64,000 nucleotides of DNA from positions 620,001 to 684,000 of the forward strand of contig JAIWND010000002.1 of the NCBI GenBank assembly GCA_025330725.1, read 5' to 3'. Below the pieces are notes generated by a model. That model saw only the letters and a program-made list of their open reading frames with translations. It was not told the origin of the DNA and did no database searches. This DNA is from Chlamydoabsidia padenii. Its lineage: Eukaryota > Mucoromycota > Mucoromycetes > Mucorales > Cunninghamellaceae. This document shows positions 20,890 to 32,059 of the stretch, piece after piece. Position 1 is the first letter of the stretch, and each line of letters starts with the position of its first letter. A program made the position numbers and the translations under genes.

Positions 20890-21807
20890 GTTAATCCCCC
20901 CTCCAACCCTTCTATCCACCCTGTATTTATCTGTACTTTGATCATTCACCTTATTTACCAATTAATTTATATTATAATAAAAACCGAAATATACATCCAT
21001 ATTTGATATATGATATTACTGGATGGAGTCTCTAATTGAATAGGTTAGGCTTCAAAATGTAAATCTCTGCATTTGTAACCTCTTTTTATTTTTTTGTTTC
21101 ATTACAATGAACTACAATAAGCTTTGTTTACTTGTACTATATTATTTTTCTTGACACCTTTCCAAGAGAATCTTTAATCGCTGTTTTGAATATTAAAACG
21201 CCGATTCATGCGTTTGCCTCATCCCTCTTTACTTTATCACTTCACTCACGAAAAAGACCTTATTCTCTTTGATCGGTCTAAAAACAGACATCCCTTCTAC
21301 TTCTACCAACAATTATAATCCTTGTATTTTGCTGGTCAATAACTAATTCATACTACTTGATGGTTGCTCATTTTTCTATGTAGCGGGGGGGAGCCTGTGA
21401 ACTCTATCATGCTGGGGACTGATAGAGAAACAAAATGGGAATTTTTAAGTTTCCAAATCTACAGATTTTCAAATCCCGCTCCTTGCTTTTTCTCAGGCAG
21501 GCCAAGATAGATAAAAGCAATCAGTTCCCTATGGATATATATCGAAATGGATATAGTATATATAAAACAAAAGAGTACACAATAGTATTATGATAAAGGG
21601 GGAGTGATCGAGAAAAAAGTAAATGTCTGGGGGATCGTGAAAGACCGGGATCGTCTTTGGGTCGTATAAAAACGTCACAGGGGGGGGTATATCAAGACGA
21701 GCGCGGACTGAAAATTTTTTATTTTTCCCGTATATTCAATCCATTTTCCCAACTTCTTCTTTTCCTCCCTCTTTACTTTTTTTTTAATCCTCTTTTCTTC
21801 ATCCGTC
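20890..21807. other. Intergenic region between the TBC and PDH-E2 genes
   Basis: It contains a poly(A)-type AATAAAA signal at about 20977, AT-rich sequence, and a copy of the recurrent motif at 21467-21479 (TTTCAAATCCCGC) about 330 bp before the E2 start. No gene is supported. The 21657-21959 open frame merely reads through the E2 first exon in another frame. Confidence 0.5.
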
Positions 21808-23921
21808 ATGTCCGCTGCCAGACGTCAACTCTTCCGATCTCTCTCTTCTGCTCGTGTTTTGGCTTCCAGAGCCACTACACGTGCTGCTCCATTGTTGGTC
21901 TCCCAAGCTCGTCAATACTCTTCTCTTCCTACGTAAGTACTCGTTTGATTAATGTATAAAACAAAAAAAAGGGCCCTGGTCTAACTTTCTTTTTTCTCTT
22001 CTCCGAAGATCTCAATGGACAGCTCTTCGTGCTGTAGCCACTCCCTTGATGAAGGATGTGCGTCTTTATAGCTCCAAATGTAAGTAAAGAATGGATAAGT
22101 GTCTCTATACGTGGAAACTGACTTTTTTTTTTTGGGCATCTAGCTTTCCCTACTCACAACGTCATTGCTATGCCTGCTCTTTCCCCCACGTAAGTAATAT
22201 CATTATAACAAGCACGAACTGCCACCCTTTTGAATCACTAATGTTCTTTATCTCTTATTTTTATTAGTATGACTCAAGGTGGTATTGGTGCTTGGCAAAA
22301 GGCTATTGGTGATGAAGTCCAACCTGGTGATGTTTTGGTAGAAATCGAAACTGATAAGGCTCAAATGGATTTCGAATGTCAAGAAGAAGGTTTCTTGGCC
22401 AAGATGTTGGTGGACACTGGCTCTAAGGATGTCCCTGTTGGCAAGGTAAAATAACAATAGTAAAAAGAGGTGATCATTGGCAGTAGCGATACTAATTACT
22501 CTTTTTCTATTGTTTTTGTTTATGATACACCAGCCTATTGCCATCTTTGTCGATGAAAAGGAAGATGTGGCTGCCTTTGAATCCTTCACTTTGGATGACA
22601 TCGAATCCTCTGGTGCACCTCCTGCTCAAGAATCTGCTCCTGCCAAGGAAGAATCTTCCTCTGGTGCCCCTGCCCCTGCTAAAGAACAAGCTTCCTCTGG
22701 TGCCGCTTCTTCTCCCAGTGGTAAGCTTTTATATAACAAACAGAATGAACTTTGGAATAACTGATTTGTGTGGAACTTTTTTTTTTTTGTTGGGGTAGGT
22801 AATGTGAAGGCCAGCCCTTACGCAAAGGTAATTTATAGAATGGGTACGAAATTTGATGTTCCGCTCGTCTTAACTTTTTACTTTTGTGTAATAGAAAACC
22901 GCCTCCGAACGTGGTCTTGATATTTCTCAAGTGGAAGGTACTGGTCCTTCAGGTCGTATCGTCAAGGATGATGTGGATAACTTCAAGTCTGGTAAGAAGA
23001 AGAAAAAAGAAGAAAACAAAAAGAGATGTAGTAAAGGAAAATGATGAACCACTAACCTTTTTTTATTATCATTACACACTTGCATGATTAGCTCAACCTG
23101 CTGCTGCCGCCTCTACCGCTTCTGCCGCTGCACCTCCTGCACCTGCTTACGCTCCTCAATCTGCTACAGGCGAAGCTTATACCGACATTCCTGCCAGCAA
23201 CATGCGCAAGATCATCGCCTCTCGCCTGACTGAATCCAAGCAACAACTTCCTCACTACTACTTGACTGTGGAAATTAACATGGACAAGATCAACAAGCTC
23301 CGACAAGTCCTCAACAAGTCTGCTGATGGCAAGTACAAGCTCTCCGTCAACGACTTTGTGGTCAAGGCAGCCGCTCTCAGTTTGAAGAAGGTGCCCGAAG
23401 CCAATGCTGCTTGGCAAGGTGACTTTATCCGTCAATACAACACTTCCGACGTCTGTGTGGCCGTGGCTACTCCTACTGGTTTGATCACACCTATCATTGG
23501 TCAAGCTGAAACTAAGGGTTTGGCGGATATCTCTTCTCAAGTGCGTGATCTCGCTACTCGTGCTCGTGCTGGTAAATTGGCTCCTCAAGAATACCAAGGC
23601 GGTTCCTTCACCATCTCCAACCTCGGTATGTATGGTATCAAGAACTTTACTGCTATCATCAACCAACCTCAATCTTGTATCTTGGCTGTCGGTGGATCTC
23701 AACAAAAGGTCGTCGTGGATGAAACTACTGAATCTGGCTTTGGTGTGCGGGATGTCATGGAAGTCACTTTAAGGTAAGAAAAATAGGGGGTTTATGGGCT
23801 GAAATCTAATCTCTCTCTTTTTTATAGCTGTGATCATCGTGTGGTGGATGGTGCTGTCGGTGCTACCTGGTTACAAGCTTTCCGTGAATACATGGAACAA
23901 CCTTTGAAGATGATGTTGTAA
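21808..23921 (+). CDS. LAT1: Dihydrolipoyl acetyltransferase, E2 of pyruvate dehydrogenase
   Basis: Mitochondrial matrix enzyme that moves the acetyl group from lipoate to CoA in the pyruvate dehydrogenase complex. Nine exons (21808-21932, 22009-22079, 22144-22189, 22268-22445, 22534-22720, 22799-22827, 22895-22991, 23092-23773, 23828-23921) encode 502 residues. An Arg/Ser/Ala-rich N-terminus ([19 protein letters not shown]) is a mitochondrial presequence. One lipoyl domain carries ETDKAQMDF with the lipoyl-lysine. An Ala/Pro/Ser linker and the E3-binding domain ([20 protein letters not shown]) follow. The catalytic domain ends with the CDHRVVDGA active-site motif. PDH E2 is favoured over 2-oxoglutarate E2 by this architecture. 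Confidence 0.95.
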
Positions 23922-24309
23922 AAAAGCTTCCTCCTTCCCTACATGTCTTATTAGATAGATAGTCTTACTCCTTTATACATTTTACTTGTTTACATCTCAC
24001 CCCCATCCCCATCTTGTTGATAGTCTATTTTAAAAATAAAAAACTCTTTAATAAAGAAATCCCTTGAAAGGAAATTACACTTGATGATCGACACAACTAT
24101 TATGTTTTACTAGGTCCCCTTGTTCAATCTTCAGCCTAACTCTTCCTTTGAGTACTCTCTGTCAATGATCACGTATGCAATCCTCCTTGAAATCTGACTG
24201 TTACCAACTTTACATTTTGCAGAAAAATACATTTAAACCTGATATTAGGGTGCTTTTGAAAGGAAAAGTGTATGCGATAGTTATGCTATCTGGCACACCC
24301 AGTGGGGAA
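23922..24309. other. 3-prime flank of PDH-E2
   Basis: AT-rich sequence with AATAAA-type signals (about 24034 and 24050). No gene is seen before the MITE-like element begins. Confidence 0.45.
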
Positions 24310-24791
24310 GTCTCGATTCAACTATTTCATAATCAAACCCCGCTCAAAAAAAGAAAATGAAATATTCCTCCCGTCCAGAAAAAATAAACGCAAAGGACAG
24401 GTAAAAGTCATCGCAAGCCTGAACATACCGACACAAGGATCTTGGAGCTTGGCTTTTGCGGTGACTTATGTTGGAAATATGCTATATTGTCCACATGGCC
24501 ACTTTAATCATTAGCATCCATTGATAATGGAGTTAGTAGAGCCCTTTCCAAATCCAAGTAGAGGTAGGCGAGATCTGAAAATGAAGTTTGGTTCCTCTTC
24601 TTTCTTACAAAGGACAAGTAAAAGTCATCGCAAGCCTGGACTAACCGACACAAGGGTTTTGGTACTTGGCTTTTGCGGTTAAGTATGTTGGAAATATGCC
24701 ATAGTATCCACATCGTCACTTTAATCATTAGCATCCGTTAACAATTGAGTGAGTAGTGCTCTTCCAAAATCCCGCGTGCCTAGCATTTCCC
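24310..24791 (+). mobile_element. MITE-like element, copy B
   Basis: Same structure as the element at 4942: two direct units (about 24392-24555 and 24607-24775), each with 'AAAGGACAGGTAAAAGTCAT', 'CCGACACAAGG', 'GGCTTTTGCGGT' and 'CATTAGCATCC'. It ends AAAATCCCGCGTGCCTAGCATTTCCC at 24791, given here as parts of the right TIR. The left TIR is degenerate, so the start is approximate. Non-coding. Confidence 0.7.
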
Positions 24792-24931
24792 ACTGAAAAT
24801 GCATTCAATTTTCAAAAATTAAATGTCGAGGATATAATGCATTAACTTGTCGACAGAATTTCAACTTCAAATCCCCATGTACTTTTTTTTTTTTCTTGTG
24901 ATAGTTTTAAATTAACTCTTCATACCCCTGT

Positions 24932-25008
24932 CTTTATTAGCTTATGTTGATACTATATGATTTATATATCATCTAAATGATTGAAACTCTCAAAGTTTAG
25001 GTAATAAT
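24932..25008 (-). repeat. Inverted copy of the 4862-4940 gene flank
   Basis: The reverse complement matches the downstream flank of the cysteine-rich gene at 4540-4860. The sequence beyond it (25009-25080) shows no preserved coding frame, so this looks like the tail of a deleted or fully decayed paralogue. Confidence 0.55.
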
Positions 25009-25498
25009 ATTGATGCACAATTAAAGGAATTTCGTTTAGTTGCGTTCAATGCCTTTTGGATGACGGTTAATTTGTACCCTCTCTAGGGAATTGAAATACC
25101 GCTACCCACGTTGAACTCATTGTCCCCACCCCTTCTTCAGCATGAACAAGCAAGTCGAGCAACTATCTCAATTGAACAAATGCTTTTTTTTGTTTCTCAT
25201 CGAACCATTGTATTCGTAAAATACCAATGCGCAGATGCCCTTTATATCTCAAGGTCAAATGAAACGACGATCATTAATGCGGTATTTCACCTCCTGACTT
25301 GAAGTCAGACCTCGCTTCGAAAAGACGGTGTTTAAAATGTATTAATCCCTTGACAGGGATTCGAATGACTGAAATGAAACAATATCAACTCTTCTGTATT
25401 TATTAGCATTAACATATATATAGTAAACCCAATTATGAAGGAATAAAAAAAAGGAATTTCTTTTTGTATCACTTATTTACCTATTTGACCCATTTACT

Positions 25499-25938
25499 TC
25501 AGCATGTAACGCCGTTTGAATAACACACACCTTCTCCACCCCTATGACCAGCGCAGCATTTAGGCGCACTAGGACCATGTTTTGTACAGTCGTAATCAGA
25601 CTTTCAACAAGTTGTACAAAGTTCACGATCCGGTTTCTTGTAGGCACATTTGCCGTTAACACAGGATAGCATTCCAGTAGCACAATCCAGTAACGATTCG
25701 CATAAACGTCCTTCAAGGGGCCCACCATCAAAATTTTCTCTGCCAGATCCAGACCCTTCGACAGAACTTGATTCTCCGCCAGACCACGGTCCTGGGCTAT
25801 ACCCGATCCTCTGTAAACTTGAATCTCTGCCAGACCCTATAAAACTATCCTCAGGAGTAGGAAGACCATAAGGATTGCTGCCTTGAGTAATAATCACCGA
25901 AAGAATTAACCTATAGTAAGGATAATCGTGTTTGCCAT
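25499..25938 (-). pseudogene. 'QGSNPY' family cysteine-rich gene, decayed
   Basis: Minus-strand relic of a secreted cysteine-rich protein. From the ATG at 25938 a signal-peptide coding segment aligns base for base with the paralogue at 27040, but one base is missing about 27 nt in (near 25911), which shifts the frame. The correct frame resumes with SVIITQGSNPYG, continues through a Gly/Ser-rich spacer to a module GRLCESLLDC ... CVNGKC, and meets a TGA at 25606-25604 after CTTC. Beyond that TGA the same frame stays open for 34 more codons with five further cysteines (DYDC, KCC, GVCYSNGVTC) to a TGA at 25501-25499. Two independent breaks argue for a pseudogene; stop readthrough is a weaker alternative. 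Confidence 0.6.
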
Positions 25939-26113
25939 GCTTACGGGGTTTATCTTGTTCTTTGTTTTTGGCTCTCTTATATTAATGGCTGCATCCACTC
26001 AAAGTCCGCCACGGGAGTATCTGAAGGTTCTCTCCAATCTGTATCTACTCCAAGTGGCAAAACTATACTGCCTCCTTTTTGCATATGGTATCTCCTGCCG
26101 TAATAACAAATAG
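25937..26113 (+). CDS. Possible small secreted peptide overlapping the relic
   Basis: This plus-strand frame of 58 codons begins at an ATG sharing bases with the minus-strand ATG of the relic. It opens with a textbook hydrophobic signal-like segment (LTGFILFFVFGSLILMAAS) and then TQSPPREYLK. Beyond codon about 30 another frame looks equally coding-like (Ser/Thr/Pro-rich), so an unrecognised splice or a frameshift is possible. Function unknown and existence uncertain. Confidence 0.22.
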   Translation: MLTGFILFFVFGSLILMAASTQSPPREYLKVLSNLYLLQVAKLYCLLFAYGISCRNNK

Positions 26114-26854
26114 CAAATTATTCATCACAAAAGATTAATTCTATACAGGGGTATATGCTCAAGAGTGGAACCTTAGGGATGATCCAGAGTTGTTATCACA
26201 AGAGTGATTCGATTTCTTCGTCTCCATTATGCTGGGTTTGAAATGTAATTCAAATTAATGTGGCAGCGTTCAAATACTCGGGAAAAACGACAGGGAACGT
26301 TTTAAATGTGAGATATTGAGTCCCCAAAAATGGTTTCTGATCACATCCGTCACAACCACGTCTAAAGATATATAGCCATTAAAAAGAAGGGACTACTATG
26401 TGCATAAATTTAGATGATACCATGTTGGAAGATTTCATTTCAAAATTGTAAAGTGTTCATTGGTCAGCACCGGAATGGCTTCCGATATATGGTGCGACTG
26501 ACCTGAAACGTACAAAAAAAAAACCGCCTTTCAAACCATCGCTTTTTTTGTTCACCTCAAGATTTGGAATTCATGCATGTTTTGAAACGCCGCTCAAATT
26601 TCGTTTACAGAATGACATGAGAGCCTCTTTGTTTCCCCCCTTTACTTGATCCTTCGATCATTCCTTTTCATTCGCTCGATTCACCTCATCATGTTATTAC
26701 TTTACAAAGTCAAAAAGATGGGATTTGAATGTTTTTTTGTACGACTAGTGCAGTCGTATCATAAAAGGTCATTTATATCAGGATTGAACGGGGAAGAATA
26801 ACAGCCTTGTCCACCGGTATAGATATCATATTTGACCACTCAACCACGACCCAC
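26114..26854. other. Intergenic stretch in the accessory island
   Basis: AT-rich, no supported gene. A remnant 'GGTGGACAAGGCTGTTATTC' on the minus strand near 26800 resembles the C-terminal end of the decayed family member at 25.5 kb. The gene at 27.04 kb may therefore once have been longer. Confidence 0.4.
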
Positions 26855-27040
26855 TTACCTGTAACCGCATTTGCTGCCAACACATAAAACCATTTTCAAA
26901 CCACACATATATGTTGATGAGGAGAGATTTTCTATATGGGCAACACCACCGCTAGTTCCATGCTGAGAAGGAAGAGCATAATCTTGTGCAATGATCACCG
27001 AAAGAACCAACCAGATAGTAAAGATTATTGAGTTTCCCAT
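26855..27040 (-). CDS. Small secreted protein, 'QGSNPY' family, shortened
   Basis: 61 codons beginning MGNSIIFTIWLVLSVIIAQD, a clear signal peptide closely matching the 25.9 kb relic at DNA level. The mature part is short (HGTSGGVAHIENLSSSTYM) and ends CGLKMVLCVGSKCGYR. Compared with the paralogues, the first cysteine of the module is replaced by serine, leaving three cysteines. The frame stops at a TAA that lies within 'ACAGGTAAGTGG', a good splice donor, so a second exon cannot be excluded. No acceptor giving a sensible second exon was found. Function unknown; probably a diverging or dying paralogue. Confidence 0.45.
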   Translation of the reverse strand: MGNSIIFTIWLVLSVIIAQDYALPSQHGTSGGVAHIENLSSSTYMCGLKMVLCVGSKCGYR

Positions 27041-27045
27041 GTTTA

Positions 27046-27047
<2 letters not shown>

Positions 27048-27097
<50 letters not shown>
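27048..27097 (+). repeat. T50 homopolymer
   Basis: Fifty consecutive thymines lie 7 bp upstream (in the gene's sense) of the ATG at 27040. In the gene's own orientation this is a poly(A) leader immediately before the start. Confidence 0.95.
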
Positions 27098-27099
<2 letters not shown>

Positions 27100-27457
27100 G
27101 TTATTCAAGGCTACAAACATTAAGAACCCAATGCAACAAAAAAAAACCATCAAATTTGGCTTTGATGGTTCAGTGATGATGGATACTTAAGGAGATTTCC
27201 GATTTCGGACATTCAAATTCCGCAAATCATGCAGGACCTTTCTTCTTCTTTGACTCTTTATCTCTTGTGATGTAAAACCCAATTGTCATCCCATTCCACC
27301 CAACATTACCCATATGGATTCATCTGTTATTTTGTATTTAGTTGATCAATGACATCAAGATCTGGCGAACGATCCCCCCTGAAATAGGCAAACCCCGCTT
27401 TTCAACAAAAAAAAAAGCGGCCAACATTTCAAATTTATTACAAATGTAAGATACTAA
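27098..27457. other. Intergenic stretch
   Basis: No gene is supported. It contains an 'AACCCCGCTTTTCAA' variant of the recurrent motif at about 27391. Confidence 0.4.
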
Positions 27458-27742
27458 TTATCTGCGGCACTGCCCTTGACTAGTTTGACGGTCCATGAAA
27501 AGCCCATCATTGATCTCGCCAGTAACAGAACATTGACAATACCGTTTAATCCATCCTGAACATCTCATACAGCCTACTCTCTTCAGGGTGGCCTTATTAT
27601 CGGCAGCAAACTTTTTGCATGAATCCCAACAATCATTAGGCGTTCCACAAGCTCTATCTGTCATATCCCAGTAGTTCATCTTCATGGCAAAGGCGGCGGC
27701 AAAGAAACAAAAGAAGTAAGTAATCAAAGAGAAAGAGCGCAT
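27458..27742 (-). CDS. Secreted defensin-like (CS-alpha-beta pattern) cysteine-rich protein
   Basis: 94 codons from the ATG at 27742; an upstream in-frame ATG is less likely because it would bury the signal peptide. Residues 1-19 (MRSFSLITYFFCFFAAAFA) form a signal peptide. The mature protein has eight cysteines at 32, 38, 42, 58, 61, 69, 71 and 92. The C-x3-C (CWDSC) followed by C-x-C (CQC) pairs are the signature of the CS-alpha-beta fold shared by defensins and related peptides. Fungal defensin-like proteins are often antimicrobial, but function is not shown here. A decayed paralogue lies at 38.5 kb. Eight cysteines and an extra C-x2-C make it an unusual subtype, so the fold assignment is inference. 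Confidence 0.65.
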   Translation of the reverse strand: MRSFSLITYFFCFFAAAFAMKMNYWDMTDRACGTPNDCWDSCKKFAADNKATLKRVGCMRCSGWIKRYCQCSVTGEINDGLFMDRQTSQGQCRR

Positions 27743-28925
27743 AATGTCGGACTGTAAACCAGGAGGTGAGTAAGTGTAGGTCAAAAGTCCACTTTGTCCA
27801 TCTATTTATATTAATTCTTGTCATCCCCCCTGGATATGCAACAAATATCTGTTATGCTGCTGGGGTTATACGTGAAATAAAGAGATACACATTGCAGAAA
27901 TCATTGTGTGAGATCTCTACCTTTCTCTAGTCTATACGTAAGTGTCGAGTGCAGAAGTTGTACCCTCAGAATAACGTAGTTACAGCCTTCCCCCTGTTTT
28001 TTAATGTATCATCTCCTTATTCTATGTGACACTTTCTTCTATGGATACCACAGTGTAAAAGTTGAATCGTATAACCAGTTACTCAAGTAGACGAAAAGTC
28101 AAATCACTTGAAAAAATTAAAGATGGCCTACAAAATCCAGTTGTTCCACACCATCCTGGGCCACACATACCCAAATCAAGATGACAGCTGCATATGATAA
28201 ACTTTATCACAATAATTTTTGATTTGATAGTAATATCATGTCATGTATTCGATCTGATCCCTTCTCCCTTTTACCCCTCTTCCCTAGAGTGGGACTCAAA
28301 AATATAGTTCGCATGAATAATGGGTTTTGAAAAAAAATAAATTAACTCGCTCGCTCGGGGTTTGAAATAGGCACCCGCATAAAGCTGTGGAAAAGTATGG
28401 AGACAAGGATAAACCATACCACATGTTTCAGACTTATAGGATGACAAAACAGTCTCATTTCAATTTACTCTATTAGGAAGAGGCGCCTGTGCTTCCAATA
28501 TAAAAAAAAAGATCGAATTTCTGTAAAAGAACAGACAATGGTAGAACACAGACTCATTGTATAACTCCTCTCTTGTAATGGAACGATGATTAGCACATTA
28601 CAGCAAATACTTTCCCTCCCATTTAAAAGAAAAAGACCCTTTTTTCGGATAAACTAAATATAGCATTGACTTTTTTGTAACACAGCTTCGAGCTAAAAAA
28701 AAAAAAAAGAGGTCCGCCAAGATCCTGTCAAACCCATTCCAACGTGTCACCCAATTAGCCGAATATATCGCATCAATTAAATCGTAACACCCTTCCATTC
28801 TATTTCTGCATAACGATTCAAAGTTGTTGTTTTTTATTAAGAATAGAAGAGAAGAATGAATAACTATAAAGTACAAAAGGACATTATAAATTTTATGGGG
28901 AGGAGGAGATGGTATCAAGTACAAT
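27743..28925. other. Intergenic stretch
   Basis: AT-rich sequence with a motif copy TCGGGGTTTGAAAT at 28365-28378. The hydrophobic minus-strand frame spanning 28598-29038 runs opposite the coding frame of the wall-protein gene and through AT-rich DNA; I do not accept it as a gene. Confidence 0.45.
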
Positions 28926-30003
28926 TTATAGTAAAAGACCAGCCACCACAGCAGCCATGGCGAAACCACCAGCCAAAGGACGTGTAAGAGTACCAGCAGC
29001 ATTGGATGGTTTGGCAGCAGATGCAGAAGAGCTACCACCGGCTACGCTGGCACTATCCGAGGAAGGAGAGGTAGATACAACGACAGAGGAAGAGGCAGCA
29101 GCACTTGAAGAAGAAGAAGAAACAGAAGCACTGGAGCTGGCAGCAGAAGTCGCAGGTTGAGTTGAGTTACCGGCAGGAGCCGTCGAGTTACCACCAGCAG
29201 CTAAGGCACCAACACCCCAAGGAATCTTTTCGCCTATTTATGTATTTAGTTGATTGTGATGATAATCCATGTTTTGATTTAGTTGTTGTTTTATATATAA
29301 AAGCGATCGATGTTGTATGATGATCAATGTTTTGATGGTGGTAATATTTTATAAAGAGAGAAGGTGATGAGATTGAACTGATCACGTTTGTTTTCTTTTT
29401 TCTTTTTCTTACCGGTGGGTTGTGTAGCATGTTCGGGAGTAGCAAGTTGACCATCAGCACCAGTAATACCAAAACGAGTGGTCCAAGCAGAGTCACCAGC
29501 AGCTATTAAGTATACCAAAAAATTGATTTGTATTTGTACATTCTTTTATATTTGTTTATTTACCATTAGTAAACATGAAGAAGTAAATGGCCGCATTGGG
29601 CTTGACTTCAGGAGCAGTCCATGTATATTTGGTGATTTTGGTGCCATCCAAGTTCTGAAAAAAAAAAAAAGAGAGATCAATGAATAAGATTATATCAAAT
29701 CAGTTTGGCCTCCCCCCCCCTCTTTTTGCACGTATTCCTCCTTTTACTTTTGTTCAACTTACCGAAGCAACATTAGTAAGGAAGATTTGTTGATTGTTAT
29801 CGCCGGTCATGAAGTCTATATAACATAAAAAAGCCCAAATTAGTAATCTTTTTTTTTTTTTTGTGTGTTTTAAAGGTGATATCATCCTACCGATTTTGAA
29901 GTCCTTCCAACCAGTAGCAATACTAGGAGAAGTCTTATCATCATCTATTAAGGAGAAGAAGAGAAGTTTATGTGAGTATACGGATGTTTTACCATTCCCT
30001 AGA

Positions 30004-30042
<39 letters not shown>

Positions 30043-30173
30043 CAGAGAATGTCATATTGTTGACCAGATTTCCAAACAGTGCCGGGAGAAGGATAAGAAG
30101 GAGCCATGGTAGCTTCGGAGAGTAAGGTGGATGCTAATAAAGCAGTGGCAGCAAGAAGAAGTTTGTTGAGCAT
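28926..30173 (-). CDS. KRE9/KNH-like GPI-anchored Ser/Thr-rich cell-wall protein
   Basis: Six exons (30173-30041, 29944-29891, 29815-29763, 29654-29564, 29502-29413, 29233-28926) encode 242 residues. A signal peptide (MLNKLLLAATALLASTLLSE) is followed by the Kre9/Knh1-type domain (PF10342): 'PSPGTVWKSGQQYDILW' and 'TKYTWTAPEVKPNAAIYFFM'. The C-terminal half is Ala/Ser-rich (SSASVSSSSSSAAASSS) and ends in a hydrophobic GPI-attachment tail (GGFAMAAVVAGLLL). Family members lie at the cell surface and are linked to beta-glucan organisation; the exact role is not known. Intron 1 contains a T33 tract. Introns are unusually frequent for such a short gene. Confidence 0.85.
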
Positions 30174-30615
30174 GTTGGATGAGGTGAATCTGTTAAAGAA
30201 TCAAGTAGAAAAAGGAAGAAAGAAGGTTAAAAAAAAAAAAAAAGTCTTTGCGCCCAATTTATTTTGTCCAGCTTTGTTCGTACCACATAAAGATTGATCC
30301 TAAAATGGCAATCAGTCAGCCCCCTTTTTCTAATTTTCAAGCTGAGTACCGTCAAATCTATCCGCTACCCGTCCATCCATTAGGATAAAAATAACCTATC
30401 CTTGTTTGCTGTTTTCGTGTTTGTTTTTCCTAGCACCGCCCAATAATGTCGATTTAATCAGATTCCATATAAATAAACAATCACCATACCACAGCAACAC
30501 ACACCACCAATGTCAACAAAGGAGTAGGTGATACAAAAGAAGCTTTTATTTTCGTCCATCAGTCAACAATACAAACAATAAAGATACAAGTCCCCGTCCA
30601 GCAGAAGTCATCTAT
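30174..30615. other. Intergenic stretch between two minus-strand genes
   Basis: It holds the promoter side of the KRE9-like gene and the 3-prime side of the F-box/LRR gene, including 'CACCACC' and AATAAA-type words on the minus strand. No further gene is seen. Confidence 0.4.
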
Positions 30616-31585
30616 CTATGCCACCTTGATCCATCCTTGTTGATCTCTTGCAATGTTATAATTGTTAATTAAATATAATGTCTTGAGTTGTAGTCGGGAT
30701 CTAGATATAATGTGATCCAACACCTTTGTCGTGATTTGAGTATTGTCCAACGCCAAGGTATCCAGATCGCCCACCATGGACAAGATGTTAATCACATGAT
30801 CATCATTCACATCAGGACCAGCAAGAGACAACCATTTCAATTGATTCAAAGGCAGCCAGTAGGTCATTTCATCCAACAATTGTGAGCATCGATGAATAGC
30901 CAGTCGAGTGATGCCTTTTCGATGTTTAAAAAACGAAAGCATGGTATGGGTATCTAAAGCTTCCATACGCACCAAGTGTAGTTCTTGTAAAGAGTGCGGT
31001 AACGTCATCAAAGAGGAGAAGCAAAGTGGAGTACCGGTGAAGATCATGGTGTTGAGTCCCGTTAAGCCGGAAAAGTCGCATTCTAGCATAAAAGGGAAAC
31101 TTTCCAGGGCACCAATCGAGAGAGTGCATAGTTTTTTACAGTGCCGTGCCATCCATTGCACCGTAGCTGGTGTCAGACTGGTTTGATGGCCCAAAGTAAT
31201 AGACCGGAGATTGGGACAACGTTGAATGAGATCATGGGCACGTTTATCTACACCATACTTGTTGATTGCTGTCAGGTCCAAGGATCGTATATAATCGCCA
31301 TAAGGTAAAATTGGCCGTTTGGAGACAATGGTGTTGTAAAAGCCAATAAAGGGTATATACTTGTTAATACGATAATGTCTTGGCAGGAAAAGAAAGAGTC
31401 GGGTTAGTTTTTACAAGAGATATAGTTTCTACTTGTTTAGTTTACCTATACACATGATTGCAGACGAAATCAGCCCATAGCTTATTGATTCGTACCAATT
31501 GGAGCATCAGCTTGACGTCAAAGTCAGGGCTAGTCAATAAAACTTGACAAATGGAATGTTGTAATTCGTTGGGTAAACTAGCCAT
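30616..31585 (-). CDS. F-box/leucine-rich repeat protein
   Basis: Two exons (31585-31446, 31378-30616) encode 300 residues. The N-terminus (LPNELQHSICQVLLTSPDFD, then LQLVRINKLWADFV) fits a divergent F-box. The rest shows irregular leucine-rich repeats of the cysteine-containing type, for example CPNLRSITLG, CKKLCTLSIG and LDTLALDNTQIT. F-box proteins recruit substrates to SCF ubiquitin ligases through the LRRs. The substrate is unknown. Mucoralean genomes carry many such genes (general knowledge). It sits divergently from the SAP gene. Confidence 0.75.
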
Positions 31586-32059
31586 TATGACTATTATATA
31601 ATAAAAAAAGGCAATATATTATAAAGAAGAAGATTGGGTAAAGGTGGGTTTATAAGCAACAAGAAAAAAAAAAGTTTTTTAGTGGAAAGAAAAGAAAAGA
31701 AAAAGGGGGGAAAAGGAAAAAATGAATCTATATTCAAACGCCGTCAGATCACCATTGGATCTTTGGTCCCTGAGCTGATTTTGAACAGCATAGTTTATCC
31801 ACTAATGGTCAAATTTTTTTGAAACCTGACGTATAGGACGTCCTTTCCTTCATCTTCAGGACATCGTTTTGACGTGATGTGCCGATCATCGAAAGCTTTT
31901 ACCTTGTGGTGTGACATTTTCAAATACATACTCATGATATCCTACTAGCACAACATAAAAATGTGTTCTTTACAGTTGATCACCCAGGTATAATGATTCG
32001 AATCAAGATACCCCAAGTGATAACATGCCCTTGTCGTATGTGTTGATTGTCTTTTTGTG

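Noticed and set aside
28598..29038. Hydrophobic minus-strand open frame of 146 codons
   Set aside because: Its first part is an alternate-frame shadow of the last exon of the KRE9-like gene and the rest is AT-rich; no splice or domain support.
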